From positions 2,976,001 to 3,040,000 of the forward strand of contig OZ242004.1 in assembly GCA_965204685.1 (NCBI GenBank): a stretch of 64,000 bases of DNA, in the 5' to 3' direction. The notes beneath the pieces were generated by a model. That model did no database searches, had not been told where the DNA came from, and worked only from the letters and a program-made list of their open reading frames with translations. This document shows positions 51,631 to 61,100 of this stretch, piece after piece. This DNA comes from Bin87 sp965204685 (GTDB lineage Bacteria > Chloroflexota > Dehalococcoidia > Lucifugimonadales > UBA3495). The position numbers and the translations under genes are program-made. Every line of letters starts with the position of its first letter. Position 1 is the first letter of the stretch.

Positions 51631-52668
51631 TTAGCAGGTGTTGGCGTCCCCGTTGTCGTACAGGTGGCAGGCGGTAGCGTGGCCGGGAGTGTATTCCGTC
51701 AGGATGGGTAGGTCCACCGAGCAACGGTCCATGACGAACGGACACCGGGGATGGAAGGTACACCCTGTCGGCGGATTCAGCGGCGAGGGGACCTCTCCAG
51801 TGAGCACTATCTCCTCACGCTGACGCCTCGGGTGGGCGGGCAGCGAAGCGGAGATCAGGGCACGGGTATAGGGGTGCTGAGCGTTGGTGAAGAGCTCGAT
51901 GGGCGGCGCTTCCTCGACGATTTTGCCCAGGTACATCACCCCTACCATGTGGCTCATGTAACGCACGGTGGCGAGGTTGTGCGCGATCAGAAGATAGCTG
52001 AGCTCGTAGGTGGACTGGAGTTCCTTCAGCAAGTTCAAAATCTGGGCGCGTATCGACACGTCCAGGGCGGACACGGGCTCGTCCAGCACGATCAGCTTGG
52101 GGCGCGTGGACAGCGCCCGGGCAATGGCGATCCTCTGGCGCTGGCCGCCGCTGAACTCGTGGGGATACCGCTCGGCGTGGAACGGGTGCAGTCCAACCAC
52201 CTGGAGCAGTTCCTGGACCTGGGCGCGCACCGCAGAACGGCTGAGACGCTGGTGCGTGATCAGCGGTTCCGAGACGATCTGGTCGACACGCATCCTGGGG
52301 TTCAGGGAGCTCCACGGGTCCTGGAACACGGCCTGCACCGAGGCCTTGAAGTTTCGCCGCTCGGCTCCGGAGAACTGGTTCATCGGGCGGTCATCGAAAT
52401 AGATGTTGCCTTCGGTGGGCTGGTCCGCCATCAGCAACATGCGGCTGGTGGTGGTCTTCCCGCAGCCTGATTCTCCGACCAGGCTGTACGTCTCGCCCGG
52501 CATGATATTGATCGAGATGCCGTCCACAGCCTTCACCGTTCCGGTTCGCCGCCGGAGCACGTTGCCCCGGAATATCGGGAAGTGGCGGCGGATGCCCTCC
52601 AGCCTGACTAGGGGCTGTTCGCCCGTGCCGGTTGAAGATCCCGTGGTTTCAGCAGCTGTCGTAACCAT
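51631..52668 (-). CDS. Oligopeptide/dipeptide ABC transporter ATPase, OppF/DppF type
   Basis: 345-residue ABC ATPase. Walker A GESGCGKTTTS, Q-loop FQDPWSSLNPRM, signature FSGGQRQRIAIARAL, Walker B IVLDEPVSALDVS, H-loop AHNLATV. The C-terminal block GCTFHPRCPFVMDRC is the oligopeptide-ABC C-terminal domain with Cys residues. The ATG shares one base with the OppD stop (TAATG). The longer upstream frame is discarded for that reason. Energises peptide or nickel uptake. Confidence 0.93.
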   Translation of the reverse strand: MVTTAAETTGSSTGTGEQPLVRLEGIRRHFPIFRGNVLRRRTGTVKAVDGISINIMPGETYSLVGESGCGKTTTSRMLLMADQPTEGNIYFDDRPMNQFSGAERRNFKASVQAVFQDPWSSLNPRMRVDQIVSEPLITHQRLSRSAVRAQVQELLQVVGLHPFHAERYPHEFSGGQRQRIAIARALSTRPKLIVLDEPVSALDVSIRAQILNLLKELQSTYELSYLLIAHNLATVRYMSHMVGVMYLGKIVEEAPPIELFTNAQHPYTRALISASLPAHPRRQREEIVLTGEVPSPLNPPTGCTFHPRCPFVMDRCSVDLPILTEYTPGHATACHLYDNGDANTC

Positions 52669-53633
52669 TATTCCGCCCTCCAGCACCGCGATACGTGACC
52701 CGGGGCCACTGTAAATTCCAGCGGGTATTCGTTGCAGCGGTCCCACCTGTGGGGACAACGCGGCGCGAAGGTACAACCTTGAGGCAGGGCGTCCAGGGAT
52801 GGCGGCTGACCCTCGATTGACGGCAGCATGTCGACGTCGGTGTCCAGATCAGGGACGGATTCCAGCAGCGCCTCAGTGTAGGGATGGGCCGGCCGGTCGA
52901 ACATGTCCTCCACGTCGGACTGTTCCACGATGCGTCCGGCGTACATGACGGCTACGCGGTCGCACATCCGGGCCACGATGCCGAAGTCGTGGGTGATGAA
53001 GATGATCGCCGCGCCCGTCTGTTCCTGGATGTCTTTGAGGAGGCGGAGGTACTGCAACTGGATGGTCGCGTCCAGCGAGGTGGTCGGTTCATCGGCGATC
53101 AGAAGGTTGGGCGCGCGCGCTATGGATATCGCTCCCACCACCCGTTGGCGCATACCGCCGCTCATCTGATGCGGGAAGTTGGTCAATCGATCTTCGGCGG
53201 CCGGAATGCGCACGTTTTCCAATAGTCTGATTGCGCGGTCGCGCAGGGACCGCCGGGGCTCGTTGTATTCCAGGCGCAGCGATTCGACCAACTGATCGCC
53301 TACTGTGAATACTGGGTTCAGGGAGGTCAGCGGGTCCTGCATGACCATGCAGATGCCCGATCCGCGGATATCGCGCATTTCGCCGCGGCTCTTTTCCAGC
53401 AGGTTTTCGCCCAGGTAATTGATACTTCCCCCGACGATGCGGCCCGGATGCGGAACCATGCCCAGGATCGACCAGGCGGTCATACTCTTGCCGGAGCCCG
53501 ACTCGCCGACGATGCCCAGGGTCTCGCCGCGCTTCAGTTCGAAGCTGATGCCGTCCACCGCTTTCACCACGCCGGTACGCGTGAAGAAGTGGGTCTGCAA
53601 ATCCTGCACTCGCAGGATTACGTCGTCTGTCAT
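52668..53633 (-). CDS. Oligopeptide/dipeptide ABC transporter ATPase, OppD/DppD type
   Basis: 321-residue ABC ATPase. Walker A GESGSGKSMTAWS, Q-loop MQDPLTSLNPVF, signature MSGGMRQRVVGAISIA, Walker B LLIADEPTTSLDAT, H-loop THDFGIVAR. The C-terminal GCTFAPRCPHRWDRC is the same extension as OppF. Starts at 53633 with AGGTGA upstream. No permease or binding-protein gene is next to the pair, so they may serve one encoded elsewhere. Confidence 0.93.
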   Translation of the reverse strand: MTDDVILRVQDLQTHFFTRTGVVKAVDGISFELKRGETLGIVGESGSGKSMTAWSILGMVPHPGRIVGGSINYLGENLLEKSRGEMRDIRGSGICMVMQDPLTSLNPVFTVGDQLVESLRLEYNEPRRSLRDRAIRLLENVRIPAAEDRLTNFPHQMSGGMRQRVVGAISIARAPNLLIADEPTTSLDATIQLQYLRLLKDIQEQTGAAIIFITHDFGIVARMCDRVAVMYAGRIVEQSDVEDMFDRPAHPYTEALLESVPDLDTDVDMLPSIEGQPPSLDALPQGCTFAPRCPHRWDRCNEYPLEFTVAPGHVSRCWRAE

Positions 53634-53941
53634 CCATTCACCTATTTGTTGGAGCGCCGGCCGTTTGACGGTCACCCGCGCCCATCATGGTTATTTCCTG
53701 CCGGGGACGGCGCCGTATGTCACCAGGGGCAGCCTGACGGACACCAACCGCGCAAACCGGCGGTCGGCATCATTGTCATGATCGTCAACCAGCGAGAACC
53801 GCGATTTCGACCACGTCGGGACCTTCTCACCATCGATGGGAAACCATTATACCGTAAGGGTACGAGGGCAGAGATTGCCTGAATTCGATCATCCCGGCTG
53901 CCCAGGACTCCGCCTGATCCTCAACCGGACACAGGCGCCGG
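53634..53941. other. Gap between oppD and mtaB, nothing recognised
   Basis: 308 bases, probably with the oppDF promoter on the minus strand. I saw no clear hexamers, RNA gene or terminator. Confidence 0.45.
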
Positions 53942-55321
53942 TCAGCTTTCCGCAACGTCGGCGTGGACCGTCTTTCCGGTCAGCGCGCCGAGCCGGGCCG
54001 GGGTTATGGTGTTGCCTAGCTCCGTGCCGCTCTCGGCCGACACGCGCACGTAATTGTCGGTGAGCCCGCTCCAGAGCAGGGTTCCGTCACCAATCGGTTT
54101 GGCCGTTTCCCACAGGACGAGGCGAACTTTGCCCTGCATTCCGGCGCGAAACTCTTGGAACCCAATGGCAGCGGCGGCGGCCAGCTCACCGGCGCGTCGG
54201 CGCTTTTCCTCCGGAGAGACCTGGTTGGGCATGTGGTGAGCGGAGGTGCCGGGGCGTTGGGAGTAAGGAAAAACGTGGGCGTCGGCGAACTCCAGCTCGC
54301 AGACCAGGAACAGGCCCGCGGCGTGGTCCTGGTCGGTTTCGCCCGGGAAACCGGCGATAACGTCCGTGGTGATGCCGGCGGCGGGCACCCGTTCCCGGAT
54401 GGTCTCCACGGCCCTGCGAAAGGTGTCGGTATCGTACCGGCGGCGCATGGTCTTGAGTATGTTATCGCTGCCGCTTTGCAACGGGACGTGGAAGTGCGGG
54501 CACAGGCGTGGGTCCTCCCAACGCGCCAGCAGGTCCGCGCCGATTTCATGGGCCTGCAGCGACGAGACACGCAGCCGCGGCAGGTCGGTTTCGCCCAATA
54601 TCCGGTCAAGCAAACCTGGCAAGTCCGCACCGTCGAGGTCGAACCCGTAGGTTCCAAGTTGCGTGCCCGTCAGCGTAATTTCCTTGAAGCCGGCGGCCAC
54701 ATACCGCTGCACTGCACCAATGATTTCAGCCGGATGAATGCTGCGTTCGCGACCCCGCACTTTCGGTACGATGCAATAGGCGCAAACCTGGTCACAGCCC
54801 TCCTGGATTTTCACCATCGCCCGGCTGCGACGGAGGATCCCGACGGGCAGAGGATTGTCGTCGCGAGCCGCGTGGTCAGCCGTAATCTCGCGGCGTCGGG
54901 CGCTCTCGGATACGGCCATTGCCACCAGGTCGGGTTTCGACCGATTGCCCACAACCAAGGACACCCCGGGGATGCGGCGCAGATCCTCCTCCGCCCGTTC
55001 CGGGTAGCATCCGGCAGCGACCACTACCGCTCCCGGATTGGCTCGATGGGCGGCGCGCAGAGCCTGGCGCGCTTTTGAGTCCGCGGTGGCGGTCACCGTG
55101 CAGGTGTTCACGACAATGATGTCGGCGTCTCGGCGACGGTCCACGAGCCGGTATCCGGCGCGGGCGAACTCCTGCGCCAGGACGGCGCTGTCCGCCTGGT
55201 TCAGCTTGCACCCGTGGGTCTCAATGGCAACGGTACCCGCCTCGGCAACCTGGGCATCAGCGGGCTCGTGACGGTCCGCCGTCGGCCGTCGGATTACCTG
55301 TACAATCCCGTCGGTAGCCAC
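53942..55321 (-). CDS. mtaB: tRNA t6A37 methylthiotransferase
   Basis: Radical-SAM enzyme that adds a methylthio group to t6A at position 37 of tRNAs. The 459-residue protein has the N-terminal UPF0004 domain (ETHGCKLNQADS, NTCTVTATAD, AAGCYPERA: three Cys for the auxiliary Fe-S cluster). Then EGCDQVCAYCIVPKVRGRER gives the SAM cluster CxxxCxxC. The C-terminal TRAM-like domain has LVLWET...DNYVRV. The CKLNQ.(E/D) form suits MtaB rather than MiaB or RimO. Starts three bases after the HEPN-like gene stop. Confidence 0.9.
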   Translation of the reverse strand: MATDGIVQVIRRPTADRHEPADAQVAEAGTVAIETHGCKLNQADSAVLAQEFARAGYRLVDRRRDADIIVVNTCTVTATADSKARQALRAAHRANPGAVVVAAGCYPERAEEDLRRIPGVSLVVGNRSKPDLVAMAVSESARRREITADHAARDDNPLPVGILRRSRAMVKIQEGCDQVCAYCIVPKVRGRERSIHPAEIIGAVQRYVAAGFKEITLTGTQLGTYGFDLDGADLPGLLDRILGETDLPRLRVSSLQAHEIGADLLARWEDPRLCPHFHVPLQSGSDNILKTMRRRYDTDTFRRAVETIRERVPAAGITTDVIAGFPGETDQDHAAGLFLVCELEFADAHVFPYSQRPGTSAHHMPNQVSPEEKRRRAGELAAAAAIGFQEFRAGMQGKVRLVLWETAKPIGDGTLLWSGLTDNYVRVSAESGTELGNTITPARLGALTGKTVHADVAES

Positions 55322-55324
55322 GTT

Positions 55325-55789
55325 TCACCCCCCGAAGTCTGCCACGTCGTCATCCGGGTCAACGGAGGGCAGGATGTCATCACCACCCGGTATTCGGGCC
55401 ACCAGGCGGTCGATACCCTCGTCCAGGTCGTCCATGGCGAGGATCAGATAGTCGACTCGGGTTCGCCTTTCGCGGACCCGCTCGGCGGCATCCGCCAGGG
55501 CCGACAGGTGGTCGAACGCGTCGCGGATGTATCGGTCCTTCTCCTCCTCGCCGACGCGCTTCACAAATTCCTTGAGCCTGGCGTCGTCACTGACGTCTTC
55601 TCCGTACCACAACGCGACGCCCCGCGACGCCGCGACCAGGCTTCCCCAGATCAGATCTTCCGCCTGGGTCCACTGCCCGCGCTGCATGGCGACGTGCGCC
55701 GACTCCTGCAACCGAACCGCCTGGTTGCGGTATCGGGCCAGGCGAGCCGGCAGAGATCGGGAGGGTGATGTTGATCGGCGGTCAGTCAT
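55325..55789 (-). CDS. PaREP1/HEPN-like helical protein
   Basis: 154-residue helical protein. RGQWTQAEDLIWGSLVAASR (about residues 38-57) and the next block GVALWYGEDVSDDARLKEFV match the PaREP1-type helical bundle, HEPN superfamily. No clear catalytic R-x4-6-H. It lies three bases upstream of mtaB on the same strand, so it is co-transcribed. The fold often binds or cleaves RNA; a link to tRNA modification is speculative. A related protein lies at 9361. Confidence 0.65.
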   Translation of the reverse strand: MTDRRSTSPSRSLPARLARYRNQAVRLQESAHVAMQRGQWTQAEDLIWGSLVAASRGVALWYGEDVSDDARLKEFVKRVGEEEKDRYIRDAFDHLSALADAAERVRERRTRVDYLILAMDDLDEGIDRLVARIPGGDDILPSVDPDDDVADFGG

Positions 55790-55901
55790 GCTACGCCATC
55801 GATTTTAGCAGACTATCGTGGCGAGCCCTCGAACCAGGTAGTACACTGGCTAACCGCCGCCGGCCTGTCCCAGGCATCCAACTATCTGGCGAGGTTCGAT
55901 T

Positions 55902-57104
55902 ATGACAACTGTACCCCCGTTTCGCCACGTGGCCTACCCGGTTCGCGTTTTCGCCGGCGATGACGCTTTGTCCAACCTTTCGGCGGCAGTGCAGCGGACC
56001 GGAGCGGTCCGGCCCTTTGTGGTTTGCGGCCAATCGGTCGCCAAGCGCACGGATCTGCTGGATCGAGTAACCGAGGCGCTGGGGGAAAAACCGGCCGGGA
56101 TATTCGACGGCGTGCAGGCGGGCTCACCCGTGCCGTCGGTCATGCAGGGCGCTGCGATGGCCCGTGAAGCCGGAGCCGACTTGATCATTGCCGTGGGCGG
56201 CGGCAGCGCGGTGGTGACCGCCCGGGCCATCATCATCATGCTGGCGGAGGATGGCCACCCGCGCGATCACGCGACCAAATATCCCGAGGGGCGACCTCCG
56301 GTAAGTCCACGGTTGATGGCGCCCAAGATACCCAACATCCTGGTATTGACCACACCCACCACCGCCGCGACGCGAGCCGGCACCGCCGTTATCGACGCTG
56401 ACACGGGCCACCGTCTGGAGATGTTTGATCCCAAGACCCGGCCCGCCGCCGTGATCTGGGACTCCGATGCCCTCCTGACCGCGCCGGCGGACCTGTGCAT
56501 CAGCGCATCGGGCTCGCTGTTCAGCGGGGTGATCAGCGCTTTGCAAGCGCCGCGGGTCAACCCCATGGCCGCGGCGGATCTGCTTTCTGCGTTGGGACTG
56601 CTGGTGGAGAATATTCCCTTGGTTCGCAAAACCGACGCGGACGGCACCGCCCGCGTCAACCTGTGCGTGGCGTCCTTCATGTACAACCGCGCCTGGGACA
56701 CGGGGGCCAGCGGATCGGCCCTCGGCGTGGTCAGTGCGCTGGCGCACAGCCTGGACACCCGCTATCCGGAATGCGACCACGGCGCGGCGTACTCGATAAC
56801 CACCGGGCCCGGAATGAGGTTCAACCGCGACTTCAACGCGGTTGGGCAGGCGCGGGTTGCCGACGCCCTGGGCGTCCGTGAGCGCGGCGACAGCGATCAG
56901 GATGCTGCCGATTCCGCGGCGGCGGCAGTGACCGGGTTTTTTGAAGCCGTCGGCATGCCGGTGCGGCTGCGCGATGTTGGCGTCCCGGCGGATGGCATCC
57001 CCCAAATCGCCGAGGATGCGCTGACCGATTTTGGGCTGCACCGGAACGTGCGGCCGGTGAACGGAGCCGAGGAACTGGAGGCGGTGCTGCGTTCCGCGTG
57101 GTAG
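55902..57104 (+). CDS. Iron-containing alcohol dehydrogenase-like protein, metal ligands incomplete
   Basis: 400-residue protein of the group III (Fe-ADH/dehydroquinate-synthase-like) fold. The NAD-binding loop is LIIAVGGGSAVVTARAI and the mid-domain LTTPTTAATRAGTAVI. Two His remain (ALAHSLDTRYPECDHGAAYS). The usual Asp and His in the helix after the NAD domain (the D-x3-H position) are replaced in LCISASGSLFSGVI. So two of four ligands appear missing and activity or metal may differ. Divergent from the mtaB operon. Confidence 0.82.
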   Translation: MTTVPPFRHVAYPVRVFAGDDALSNLSAAVQRTGAVRPFVVCGQSVAKRTDLLDRVTEALGEKPAGIFDGVQAGSPVPSVMQGAAMAREAGADLIIAVGGGSAVVTARAIIIMLAEDGHPRDHATKYPEGRPPVSPRLMAPKIPNILVLTTPTTAATRAGTAVIDADTGHRLEMFDPKTRPAAVIWDSDALLTAPADLCISASGSLFSGVISALQAPRVNPMAAADLLSALGLLVENIPLVRKTDADGTARVNLCVASFMYNRAWDTGASGSALGVVSALAHSLDTRYPECDHGAAYSITTGPGMRFNRDFNAVGQARVADALGVRERGDSDQDAADSAAAAVTGFFEAVGMPVRLRDVGVPADGIPQIAEDALTDFGLHRNVRPVNGAEELEAVLRSAW

Positions 57105-57109
57105 TTCGG

Positions 57110-58090
57110 CTAGTCTGACGACGCCGGCGTTTCGTCCCACCAGGCAGCGCCGATGACCTGGTGGACGCTTTCCACTTCCCAGCGGGTGAGCAGTTCTTCC
57201 AGTTCGGCCAGTATGCGGAACGGGGCGTTCAGGTCCGCCAGATTTGCGCTGCCGATCTGGACCGCGGTGGCGCCGGCCATCAGGAACTCGGCCGCGTGTC
57301 GTCCGGTCATGATGCCGCCTACGCCTATGATTGGAACGTCCACCGCCTGAGCCGCCTTGTGCACCAGCGCCATGGCGATGGGACGCAAAGCCGGGCCCGA
57401 TAGTCCGCCGTACCCGGTGCCTAACACCGCCCGCCCCGTCTCCACATCGATGTGCATTGCCGGGATGGTGTTCGAAATGGTGAGCGCGTCGGCGCCGGCC
57501 GCCACCGCAGCATGGGCGATCTCAGTGATGTCCGGCACGTTGGGGGACAGCTTGGCCCATATCGGCAAATCCGTTTGGCGGCGGACTCCGCTCACGGCCG
57601 ACTCCGTCAGCCTCGGGTGATGGCTGAACATCGCGCCGTCGTCCACGTTGGGGCAACTGAGGTTCAGCTCAATCGCCGAAAACCCTTTTACCCCTCGGGT
57701 GAACGAGGCCATTTCCTCCCATTGCTCGGGCGAGTCGCCAGCCATGCTCATCACGATATTGGCATCTAACTTGGTCCATTGCGGAGCCAAATCGGACATC
57801 GCCGCTTCGATACCGGGATTGGTCAGACCCACCGAGTTTAGCAAGGTGGTCTCGCCTGCCTCCAGGCCTTCCCGGAACGACGCGGGAAACCAGCGCGGTT
57901 CCGGGTTGCCCAGTCGCGGGTTACGGGTGAAGGTCTTGGGCAATACCGCGCCCAGGGATGCCAGTGGAGCGTCGGGAGCCAGCCCGCGTCCGTACCCATC
58001 GTATCCGAAGGTGCCCGACGCGATCATGACTGGATTGCGCAACGGCAGTCCTTCGGGTTTGCGCGGCGCCAGATAGACGGACAGGTCCAT
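57110..58090 (-). CDS. pyrD: Dihydroorotate dehydrogenase, class 1 (PyrD-B type)
   Basis: FMN TIM-barrel enzyme oxidising dihydroorotate to orotate in pyrimidine synthesis. The 326-residue protein shows LRNPVMIASGTFGYDG, VLPKTFTRNPRLGNPEPR, LLNSVGLTNPG and ELNLSCPNVDDGAMF. The Cys in LSCPN is the class 1 catalytic base. WAKLSPNV and GVGGIMTGRHAAEFLMAGA are FMN-phosphate loops. Soluble class 1B normally pairs with PyrK; no PyrK gene is next to it. Convergent with the Fe-ADH-like gene (5 bases apart). Confidence 0.93.
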   Translation of the reverse strand: MDLSVYLAPRKPEGLPLRNPVMIASGTFGYDGYGRGLAPDAPLASLGAVLPKTFTRNPRLGNPEPRWFPASFREGLEAGETTLLNSVGLTNPGIEAAMSDLAPQWTKLDANIVMSMAGDSPEQWEEMASFTRGVKGFSAIELNLSCPNVDDGAMFSHHPRLTESAVSGVRRQTDLPIWAKLSPNVPDITEIAHAAVAAGADALTISNTIPAMHIDVETGRAVLGTGYGGLSGPALRPIAMALVHKAAQAVDVPIIGVGGIMTGRHAAEFLMAGATAVQIGSANLADLNAPFRILAELEELLTRWEVESVHQVIGAAWWDETPASSD

Positions 58091-58115
58091 GGTGTGCAGG
58101 GCTCCTTCGGCATGA

Positions 58116-58145
58116 AGTAGGGGCGAATTTTGGTTCGCCCCTACT
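58116..58145 (-). terminator. Hairpin after rpoC
   Basis: AGTAGGGGCGAA (58116-58127), loop TTTTGG, TTCGCCCCTACT (58134-58145). Perfect 12-bp stem, 23 bases after the rpoC stop. The T-run is weak on the minus strand. The stem core matches 47650-47676. Confidence 0.6.
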
Positions 58146-58167
58146 GGTTATTCTGGGTTTTCGCCGA

Positions 58168-61100
58168 TTACAGGCGCGGGATGTCCTCGTCTTCCTCCTC
58201 GAACGGCGAGAAGATTCGTGAGGCGGTCAACTCCACTTCCCGATCGATCTCGGAATCGTTGTCGGTCAGGGATTGGGCCCTCCGCACCAGTTCGTCCTCT
58301 TCTTCCGCGGTCCTGATCTGGAAGCCGGCGTCGCCGATGCTCGTGCCGGCAAATTGCGACAGAGCCTGCCCGGCGATCAGCTCCTCATCGATCAGTTCGT
58401 CCGCGCCGTCGAGTCCGGCGAACTCTTCGGGGATGTCACCGTCACCGGAGAGCCAGGACGGGGCCAATTCGCCGGCGAAGTCGTCCATGACTTCACGCAA
58501 CGCGAAGTCGTTCTCCGCCTCCAGCAGCGAATCCAGCCGCGCCGGGATCAAACGGCCGATGATCACGTTCTCCTTGAGACCACGCAACCAGTCCCGGTCG
58601 CTGGCGACCGCGGCCATGGTGAGGACCTTGGTAGTTTCCTGGAATGAGGCCTTGGACAGGAAGCTGTCCGTGGTGAGCGCCGCCTTGGAAACGCCCAGCA
58701 ACAGCGTCTTCGCCGTCGAGGGCTCGCCGCCTTCGGCCAGCACCTGGGCGTTCTGGTCCTGGAACCGGAACTTGTCCACCACGTCACCCGGGATGAACTC
58801 GGTGTCGCCAGCCGTCTCGACCTGCACACGCCGCAGCATCTGACGCAGGATAACCTCGATGTGCTTGTCGTGGATGCTCACGCCCTGGGAGCGGTAGACC
58901 TCCTGCACCTCGTCGACCAGGTAATGCTGCAGGCCCTCGAGGCCCCGGATGTCCAGCAGTTCGCGGAGGTCCAGCGGGCCATCCACCAACGCGTCGCCGG
59001 CCATGACCTGCTGCCCGTCGGTGACCTTCAGGGTCATCTGGGAGCTGACGTCGTACACGCGGGACTCTTCCTCGCGCCACACGACGGTGACCCCATCGGC
59101 GGACACTTCGGCCTCACCCTGGAAATCGGAGCGGATTTCGTTCATCACGTCGGTATTTGCCAACGCGGTGCTCGACTCGCCTTCGCCATCGGTTGCCGGG
59201 GAGGAATCGGTGTTCAGCACCACGGCCAGCAACTTGCCTTCTTCAACCGGTTCGCCCCGTTCCACCAGCCGGATGGCTCCGGGAGGCAGCGCGTAGTCGT
59301 GGCGTTCCTCTTCGTCGTAGGTGACCCGAATCCGCCGCGATCCGTTGGGATCTTCCTCGATGGAAATGGCGCCGTCGATGTGGGTCAGGACGCCGGCGCC
59401 CTTCGGTGGCCGCACCTCGAACAACTCCTGCACCCGGGGCAGACCCGTGGTGATGTCGGAGCCGGCGATACCTCCGGTGTGGAAGGTCCGCATGGTCAGC
59501 TGGGTGCCGGGCTCGCCGATACTCTGGGCGGCGATGACGCCCACCGCCTGGCCGATCTCGACGAGCTGTCCGGTGGCCGGCAGCCGCCCGTAGCACATCT
59601 GGCAGATGCCGCGACGGGTCTGGCAGGTCAAGGGAGACCGCACCGGCACCCGGTCAATGCCGGCGTCGCGGATCTTCGTAGCCAGTTCCTCGTCGATCAT
59701 TTCGTTGCGGTCAACGATGATCTCGCCACTGACCGGGTCGGCGATCACGTCACCGGCCATGCGGCCGACGATGCGCTCCGGCAGATTGGATAGCGTGGGA
59801 TCGTTGGGCCGCGGCTCCACGTAGAAGGGTTCCGCGAACTCGCAGTCCGACTCCTGAACGATCACTTCCTGGGAAACGTCCACCAGCCGCCGGGTGAGAT
59901 AGCCGCTGTCCGCAGTTCGCAGGGCGGTGTCGGTGAGACCCTTGCGCGCGCCGTGGGTGGAGATGAAGTACTCCAGCGCCGTCAGGCCTTCGCGGAAGCT
60001 GGACTTGACCGGCCGTTCGATGATGCGGCCTTCAGGGTCGCTCATCAGGCCACGCATACCGGCCATCTGCTTGATCTGCGAGATGTTGCCCTTGGCCCCC
60101 GACTTGGCCATCACGGCGACACCGCCGTAGTTGGCCATTTCGGCCTCCACCACCTGCTGCATGTCGTCGGACGCCTGCGTCCAGGTGTCGATGATCCGCT
60201 CGTACTTTTCCTCCTCCGTCATCATGCCCATCATGAAGTTGTCCTCATGCTCGGCCACTTTCTGGCCCGCCGAGTCGAGGATGTCCCGCTTCCGCTCCGA
60301 CACCTGAATGTCGTTGATGGCGATGGTAATGCCGGACTTGGTCGCGTAGTAGAAGCCCATCTCCTTGATGCTGTCCAGGGCTATGGCAGTCTCTTCGTTG
60401 GACAGGTTGCGGTAGAGTTCCGACGTGAGGTCCTTGATGGCGCCCCGGTCCATCAACTGGTTCTTGTATCCCAGGGCGTCGGGGATGGTCTCGTTGAATA
60501 TCAACCGACCCATAGTGGTCTCGTCGATCTTGCCCTCGACGCCGGCCACCTTCAGCACCGTGATCGGGGCGCGCAGGTCCAACTGCCCATCCGAGTACGC
60601 AATGCGGGCCTCGTCGATATCGTAGAACACGCCGCCGGCGCCCTTGGCGTCCGGGACCAGTTCGGTCAGATAGTAGCAGCCCATCACCATGTCGAGGGTG
60701 GGAGCAACCAGCGGGTCGCCCGACGCCGGGGACAGCATGTTGTTGGTGCTCAGCATGACCGAGCCGGTTTCGTGCACCGCCATGGCCGACAGGGGCACGT
60801 GTACCGCCATCTGGTCGCCGTCGAAGTCCGCGTTGAACGCCGAACACACCAGCGGGTGCAACTGGATGGCGCTGCCCTCGATCAGCACCGGCTTGAAGGC
60901 CTGGATGCCCAACCGGTGCAGGGTGGGCGCACGGTTCAACATCACCGGGCGGTCCTTGATGACGTCTTCGAGAATGTGCCAAACCTCCGGCGAGGATCGC
61001 TCGACCATACGCTTGGCGGCCTTGATGTTGGGCGCCAGGGCGTTCAGCACGAGGCGGTGCATCACGAAAGGCTTGAACAGCTCGAGGGCCATGCGCTTAG

